Source: Paracraurococcus lichenis (GTDB taxonomy: Bacteria; Pseudomonadota; Alphaproteobacteria; Acetobacterales; Acetobacteraceae). Taken from it: a stretch of 64,000 bases of DNA. Below the pieces are notes generated by a model that made no database searches, was not told the DNA's origin, and saw only the letters and a program-made list of their open reading frames with translations. The stretch spans positions 186,001 through 250,000 of the forward strand of contig NZ_JAUTWS010000003.1 of assembly GCF_030657435.1 (NCBI RefSeq), read 5' to 3'. This document shows positions 63,592 to 64,000 of the stretch, piece by piece. The position numbers and the translations under genes were made by a program. Positions within the stretch are counted from its first letter, which is position 1. Each line of letters begins with the position of its first letter.

Positions 63592-64000
63592 CGGAGAGAA
63601 TCGCGCCGGTGCGGCGCCGGCCTGCGCGCCCGGGTCCGTGACCTCCCGGGTGCCGCGGGCGACCGGGCATCGCCGGCGCGGCACTATCGCCCCACCAGCC
63701 ACGATCCCGGGGCGCCTTGCGCGCTCGCCGCGCCGCCCCACTCCCATCGCAGCCTGCAAGCCGCAGGGCTGGACCGGCTTGCACCGCGGCGGGATCCTGC
63801 TGCCCGGCACGCCCAGGGCCATGATCGCCGCGCCGCCGCCAGCCGCACCGGCCCGGGCCCGCGGCGCACCGAGGCGCTGTTCACCGGCGCCGTCGCCTCG
63901 CCTCTCCCACGGCGCCTCGACGTCGAGGAGGTCCGGCAGGGGACGCCCGCGGACACCTGACGCCACAGGCGGCAGGGGCGGCGGTGGCGTCAGCGCCCGG
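63592..64000. other. Final 400 bp: no gene recognised
   Basis: Short open frames are present on both strands but none looks like a protein. A hairpin near the end pairs CTGACGCCAC (63957-63966) with GTGGCGTCAG (63984-63993), which could be a terminator. The next gene presumably starts outside the window. Confidence 0.45.

Noticed and set aside
62884-63966. Minus-strand open frame of 360 codons opposite the hypothetical gene at 62983
   Set aside because: Its product is Arg/Gly/Pro-rich without secondary-structure pattern, while the plus-strand frame looks like a normal protein.

Overview
The window is about 70% G+C and has long, densely packed genes with GTG as well as ATG starts. Its conserved core, ubiE / mutM / enoyl-CoA hydratase / rpsT / dnaA / dnaN (11.5-17.5 kb), is the arrangement found around dnaA in many Alphaproteobacteria. 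Together with a squalene locus, a Bug-type binding protein, a TAXI-type binding protein, SDR and amidase genes and many GC-rich palindromic intergenic repeats, this suggests an Acetobacteraceae-like bacterium, plausibly Roseomonas or a relative. That placement is inference; no rRNA or tRNA gene was seen.

Layout. 1-6.4 kb: a one-direction terpenoid locus with an acyltransferase (cut by the window edge), a CrtQ-like glycosyltransferase, a single polypeptide joining HpnC-type and HpnD-type synthases, HpnE and an aldehyde dehydrogenase. This set could make squalene for hopanoids or feed a C30 carotenoid that is oxidised, glycosylated and acylated. 6.5-11.2 kb: small zinc-ribbon and disordered proteins, a PanE-like reductase, a HEPN-MNT toxin-antitoxin pair, an orphan biotin carrier protein, an HpcH/HpaI aldolase and a membrane SH3 protein. 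11.5-17.5 kb: the dnaA region, including an unusually structured, lower-GC spacer between rpsT and dnaA. 17.6-30.5 kb: M24 peptidase, PiT phosphate transporter, BisC-type molybdoenzyme, PgdA-like deacetylase, DUF2171, a YegD-like Hsp70, two periplasmic binding proteins, a deoxyribosyltransferase, a flavodoxin and a cupin.

30.6-39.4 kb: an SDR, then frmA-fghA for glutathione-dependent formaldehyde oxidation, then an ArsR-methyltransferase regulator directly upstream of metH and divergent from a small Cys-motif gene across a 22-bp palindrome, then a phage-like zinc-ribbon protein. 39.5-47.7 kb: lipoprotein, prpF plus an orphan molybdenum hydroxylase large subunit, divergent from two acyl-CoA dehydrogenases, an isomerase-like crotonase and an aminotransferase. 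47.7-49.1 kb: phasin-like, copper-binding and DUF6496-like small proteins, ended by two perfect hairpins. 49.1-59.4 kb: a catabolic region (two SDRs, a 2-hydroxyacid dehydrogenase, an enolase-superfamily dehydratase) and a five-gene operon of a ThDP enzyme with a complete sugar-type ABC importer. 59.7-63.6 kb: DUF4089-amidase, an ECF sigma factor with its DUF1109/NrsF anti-sigma partner, and an unknown protein.

Two dispersed palindromic repeat families stand out. Family A has six copies, two of them in inverted pairs, with a conserved flank and stems that differ in sequence but stay paired. Family B has four GC-rich hairpin clusters, three at stop codons and one just past a stop. No insertion sequence, CRISPR array or prophage was seen.
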